15,704 nucleotides of DNA from Pseudomonadota bacterium (GTDB lineage: Bacteria > Pseudomonadota > Alphaproteobacteria > Sphingomonadales > Sphingomonadaceae): assembly GCA_023426225.1 (NCBI GenBank), contig JAFABD010000228.1:1-15704 (forward strand), read 5' to 3'. Positions 12,786-15,704 of the stretch are shown in pieces. The position numbers and the translations under genes were made by a program. The notes under the pieces were generated by a model. That model was not told the origin of the DNA. It saw only the letters and a program-made list of their open reading frames with translations, and did not search any database. Each line of letters opens with the position of its first letter. Within the stretch, counting starts at the first letter, position 1.

Positions 12786-13964
12786 ATGGAAGAGGCAAGC
12801 CGCAGAGCGGATGGGTCGAAAAGCCGCGGTGCCGCCGCCTGCACAAGCAGTGCCCCATCAACTCTGCCCGGCGAGGTTCCCATCGACACGCATCGCGCCT
12901 TCGTCTTTCCCAATCGGGTGCGGGAACTGCGCCAACGCCTGGGCTTTCCAAAACTTCTTCGGCTTTCCAGCCTGATACCAGAGATACCGTATATCCGGCT
13001 GTCGAAGATCGAGCGCGGCGAGGTGCTGGCCCGCGCCGATGAGCTCCATCGCATCGCCGCCGTGCTGGGCGTCCCGGCGCACGACCTGCTGATCGACATC
13101 GATTCGCCCGATTTCTCGATCGCGCGCTGGGCCGCGCCGTTCCTCGACACGAGCCAGATCGACCTCGCCGAGGAGCGGTTCGCCGTCGAGCTTGCCGCCG
13201 CGATGCGCGTGCGCCGCACCGGCGATCCGGAACTGACGATCGCCGCGATCGAACAGCGCCATGGCCTTGCCCCGGTCAATCTCTCGCGCATCGAAAATGC
13301 CGCCAAGCCGTTCGGGCGCTGGAACCCGGCGACGCAACAGGCGGTCTTCGCGATTTTCGGCGTCGGCGACGAGGCGGAACTGCGCGCGCTGATCGACGCG
13401 CAGGTGCGGTCGGGCGCGCTGGGCGACATGATCGCGGCGGTCGACGACCCGCAACGGCGCCACGAGCGCTCGCGCGCGCGCATCGCGACGCTCGCCGAGG
13501 AGTTGAAGCGGCTGGTCGCGCCGACGCCGCCGTTGACGCCGGGATCGCGCCGGAACCTCGCCCTGACGCCGCCCGCGGTCGCCCCGCTCCCGCGTACCGC
13601 GGCGCGCGCCGTGCCGGTGCTGGGCACGCCGCTCGCCAACGGACTGATCGCGCACCAGCCGACCGGCGACACGATCGAACTGCCGAACGCCGCCGGTGCC
13701 CGCGCCTTTGCCCTGCGCGTCTGTCGCGCGACGCTGGGCGGCGGATTGCCGGCACAGGCGATCGTCATCATCGATCCCGACCGCCACCCCGCCCCCGGCG
13801 GCCTCGCGGCGTTGCAGGAGAGCGACGGCTGGCGGCTGCTGTCGGTCGGTGCCGATCGCGACGGACGGATGATCGGCTATAGCAGCAACCCCGCGCTGGA
13901 GATCGTGCTGGACGAGCATGATCCGGGCGCGCTCGCCTCGATCGTCGCGGCGCTGATGCCCTGA
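12786..13964 (+). CDS. Double helix-turn-helix regulator with an S24-like C-terminal domain
   Basis: A 392-aa protein. I use ATG 12786, with AGGGG (12776-12780) 5 nt upstream; GTG 12780 overlaps that site. Residues ~43-105 form an XRE-type helix-turn-helix (RVRELRQRLG ... LSKIERGEVLARADELHRIA). Residues ~130-205 look like a second one (LTIAAIEQRHGLAPVNLSRI). A Pro-rich hinge near 245-275 leads to residues ~278-375, which follow the LexA/CI-type S24 layout: GDTIELP, FALRVCRATL, then AIVIIDPDRHPAPGG, and a final YSSNP. In active S24 proteins the third segment reads VxGDSM. Here that Ser is replaced by Thr316 and the surrounding residues differ, so self-cleavage looks lost. It is probably a repressor or activator. 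Its own promoter carries the same 13-bp sequence as the sigma leader. Confidence 0.72.
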   Translation: MEEASRRADGSKSRGAAACTSSAPSTLPGEVPIDTHRAFVFPNRVRELRQRLGFPKLLRLSSLIPEIPYIRLSKIERGEVLARADELHRIAAVLGVPAHDLLIDIDSPDFSIARWAAPFLDTSQIDLAEERFAVELAAAMRVRRTGDPELTIAAIEQRHGLAPVNLSRIENAAKPFGRWNPATQQAVFAIFGVGDEAELRALIDAQVRSGALGDMIAAVDDPQRRHERSRARIATLAEELKRLVAPTPPLTPGSRRNLALTPPAVAPLPRTAARAVPVLGTPLANGLIAHQPTGDTIELPNAAGARAFALRVCRATLGGGLPAQAIVIIDPDRHPAPGGLAALQESDGWRLLSVGADRDGRMIGYSSNPALEIVLDEHDPGALASIVAALMP

Positions 13965-14038
13965 ACGCCCCTGCAATGCCGGACGGCCGATGACGCCGCG
14001 GCGTGACAATTGGCACCGGCGTGCGTAAGGCGCAAGCA

Positions 14039-14695
14039 ATGGCAAAGATCGTCGCAATCGAGGGCGCCGACGGCGTCGGCAAGAATACCGCAGCCAAGGG
14101 CCTTTGCGCCGCACTGGCCACGGCGGGACGGCGCGCCACGATCATCGGTTTCCCGCGCTACGGCGAAACCGCCGCGGGAGTCACGATCGGACGGATCCTG
14201 GCCGGCGAGATGCCCGTGGCGGTGAGCGCCCATGCCGCAGCGACGCTCTATGCGCTCGACCGGTTCGAATGGCGCGAGCACATCGCCGAGGCCGCGGCGA
14301 CGCACGACGTGCTGATCTTCGATCGCTATATCGCATCGAACATGGCCTATCAGGGCGCGCGGGTGCCGCCCGAAGCGGCGCGCGACCTGATGGACTGGAT
14401 TCTCGCGCTTGAAAGCGGCCAGTTCGCGCTGCCCGCGCCCGACCTTTCCTTTTATCTCGACACGCCCTGGACGCTGGCACGGCAACTGATCCTGCAAAAG
14501 GCGCAGCGCAGCTACACCAATCGCAGCTTCGACGAATACGAAGCCGACGTCGCCCTTCAGCAGCGTGTACGGCAGAATTACGAGACGATCGTCGCGGCCG
14601 GCCTGCTCGCGCCATGGCGGGTCGTGCTGGCGAGCGCCGACGGCGCGATGCGCCCGCCCGAGGCCATCGTGGCGGAGATGATGGCCGCGCTTTGA
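14039..14695 (+). CDS. Thymidylate kinase (dTMP kinase)-like protein
   Basis: A 218-aa nucleoside monophosphate kinase. The P-loop is EGADGVGKNT at residues 8-17, followed by FPRYGETAAG (38-47), a DRY at 95-97 in 'IFDRYIASNMAYQGARV', and DLSFYLDTP further on. Together these mark the dTMP kinase family, which converts dTMP to dTDP using ATP. The P-loop has GKNT rather than the common GKST. ATG 14039 is chosen because the P-loop then starts near residue 8 as usual. A weak AAGG lies 8 nt upstream. The usual neighbours of tmk in proteobacteria (holB, metG or a D-Ala-D-Ala carboxypeptidase) are absent, so it may be a second copy. I therefore give no symbol. Confidence 0.85.
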   Translation: MAKIVAIEGADGVGKNTAAKGLCAALATAGRRATIIGFPRYGETAAGVTIGRILAGEMPVAVSAHAAATLYALDRFEWREHIAEAAATHDVLIFDRYIASNMAYQGARVPPEAARDLMDWILALESGQFALPAPDLSFYLDTPWTLARQLILQKAQRSYTNRSFDEYEADVALQQRVRQNYETIVAAGLLAPWRVVLASADGAMRPPEAIVAEMMAAL

Positions 14696-14807
14696 GCGCC
14701 GTTCGCAACGCGCAACACCTCAAATGCGATTCGCTTGCAGCAAAACCGCGTCCGTTCTTGCCCGGCCGGTCGCCGCTGCGGCAGCATGCGCGGAAAAGGA
14801 GAGGATA

Positions 14808-15701
14808 ATGAATATCAATAGCGTGCTTTCCGAGCCTCGCAGCGTCTGGGATCTCGGCGCGCCGCTGCTGGAAGGGCCGGTGTGGGTCGAGCGTGATCGT
14901 GCCCTGTGGTTCGTCGACATCAAGCGCCGCCAGATCCACCGCCACGATCCGGCAACCGGGGCGCAGCGGATCTGGGATGCCCCGGCGCAGATCGGATTCC
15001 TGCTGCCGATCGCCGAGGGCGGTTTCGTCGCCGGGCTTCAGACCGGCCTCGCCCGGTTCGACCCGGAAGACGGCAGCTTCGTGCCGATCGTGGCGCCCGA
15101 ACCCGATCGGCCGGGCAACCGGCTGAACGATGCGACGGTCGATCCCCAGGGAAGGCTGTGGTTCGGCAGCATGGACGACGGCGAGACCGAGCCGAGCGGC
15201 GCGATCTATCGGCTGGACGCCGACGGCCGGTGCGTCGTCACCACGCCGCGTTGCGCGATCACCAACGGTCCGGCGGTGAGCCCCGACGGCCGCACGCTCT
15301 ATCATGTCGACACGGGCGGGCGGCAGGTCCATGCTTGTGACGTGACCGAGGACGGCCAATTGGCGAACCGCCGTCTGTTCGTCGAGATCGCCGAGGGCGA
15401 AGGCTATCCCGACGGGCCGGTGGTCGACAGCGAAGGGTGCGTGTGGATTGCGCTGTACGGCGGCGGCGCGGTGCGTCGTTACGCACCCGACGGGACGCTG
15501 CTGGAAGTGGTGCGCTTTCCGGTGAGCGCGATCACCAAGATCGCCTTTGGCGGCCCCGAATTGAAGACGGTGTTCGCAACCACCGCGAACAAGCACCTCT
15601 CCCCCACCGAACGCGCGGCCGAGCCGCTGGCGGGCAATCTTTTCCAGTTCGAGGTCAGCGTCCCCGGCGTGGCGGGCACGATGATCCGCGAGGGCGTCTA
15701 G
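14808..15701 (+). CDS. SMP-30/gluconolactonase-family protein
   Basis: A 297-aa six-bladed beta-propeller of the SMP-30/Gluconolactonase/LRE family, which hydrolyses sugar lactones in the cytoplasm using one divalent metal ion. The expected metal ligands are present: Glu22 in LLEGPVW, Asn153 in ITNGPAVSPDG, and Asp202 in GYPDGPVVD. Arg105 and Asn107 in NRLNDATVDPQG match substrate-binding residues of the family. The start ATG 14808 has AGGAG (14797-14801) 6 nt upstream. The gene is complete and ends three bases before the window edge. Similar proteins act in the oxidative degradation of L-arabinose, D-xylose or D-galactose, but no sugar-pathway gene is visible here to say which lactone is used. 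Confidence 0.9.
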   Translation: MNINSVLSEPRSVWDLGAPLLEGPVWVERDRALWFVDIKRRQIHRHDPATGAQRIWDAPAQIGFLLPIAEGGFVAGLQTGLARFDPEDGSFVPIVAPEPDRPGNRLNDATVDPQGRLWFGSMDDGETEPSGAIYRLDADGRCVVTTPRCAITNGPAVSPDGRTLYHVDTGGRQVHACDVTEDGQLANRRLFVEIAEGEGYPDGPVVDSEGCVWIALYGGGAVRRYAPDGTLLEVVRFPVSAITKIAFGGPELKTVFATTANKHLSPTERAAEPLAGNLFQFEVSVPGVAGTMIREGV

Positions 15702-15704
15702 GGC

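Noticed and set aside
12858..14114. A 418-codon open frame on the minus strand
   Set aside because: It crosses the HTH regulator gene and the start of the kinase gene, both supported by motifs. It is a compositional shadow.

Overview
This window is a GC-rich chromosomal segment, probably from an alphaproteobacterium of the Sphingomonas type. It carries part of a flagellar locus followed by regulatory and metabolic genes. The assignment rests on very GC-biased codon use, an flbT gene (a regulator largely confined to alphaproteobacteria) and the overall character of the proteins. No database search was possible, so the taxonomic call is an inference.

Region 1 (1-2947). A strong terminator closes a gene outside the window. 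A FliL-like secreted protein (minus) then diverges from a two-gene unit (plus): an 81-aa single-pass membrane protein and a 607-aa secreted helical-repeat protein. Both directions appear to start from one palindromic -10 element (622-636). The plus unit converges on the flagellar operon across two facing terminators and a small tandem repeat.

Region 2 (2948-7301, minus). flgE-flgK-flgL form a tight hook and hook-junction operon. flgE most likely starts at TTG 7301.

Region 3 (7430-10717, plus). flbT, fliI, fliJ and a lysozyme-like/lytic transglycosylase-like protein form one operon with 4-nt ATGA overlaps between the last three genes. They cover post-transcriptional regulation, the export ATPase with its stalk protein, and probably local peptidoglycan cutting for the rod.

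Region 4 (10718-13964, plus). A highly structured leader precedes an unusual sigma-70-type factor. An unrecognised 172-aa protein follows, then a regulator with two helix-turn-helix domains and a C-terminal domain that looks like a catalytically dead S24/LexA fold. A 13-bp sequence occurs in the sigma leader and, inverted, in the promoter of this regulator, which suggests a control circuit.

Region 5 (14039-15701, plus). A dTMP kinase-like protein and a complete SMP-30/gluconolactonase-family protein, both apparently unrelated to the flagellum.

Four perfect TATAAT boxes occur, all on the plus strand, all between genes and all upstream of genes. This is striking in such GC-rich DNA, and two share a longer sequence running past the -10. 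Together with the sigma factor and the HTH regulator they are the best candidate for an undescribed regulatory system here.
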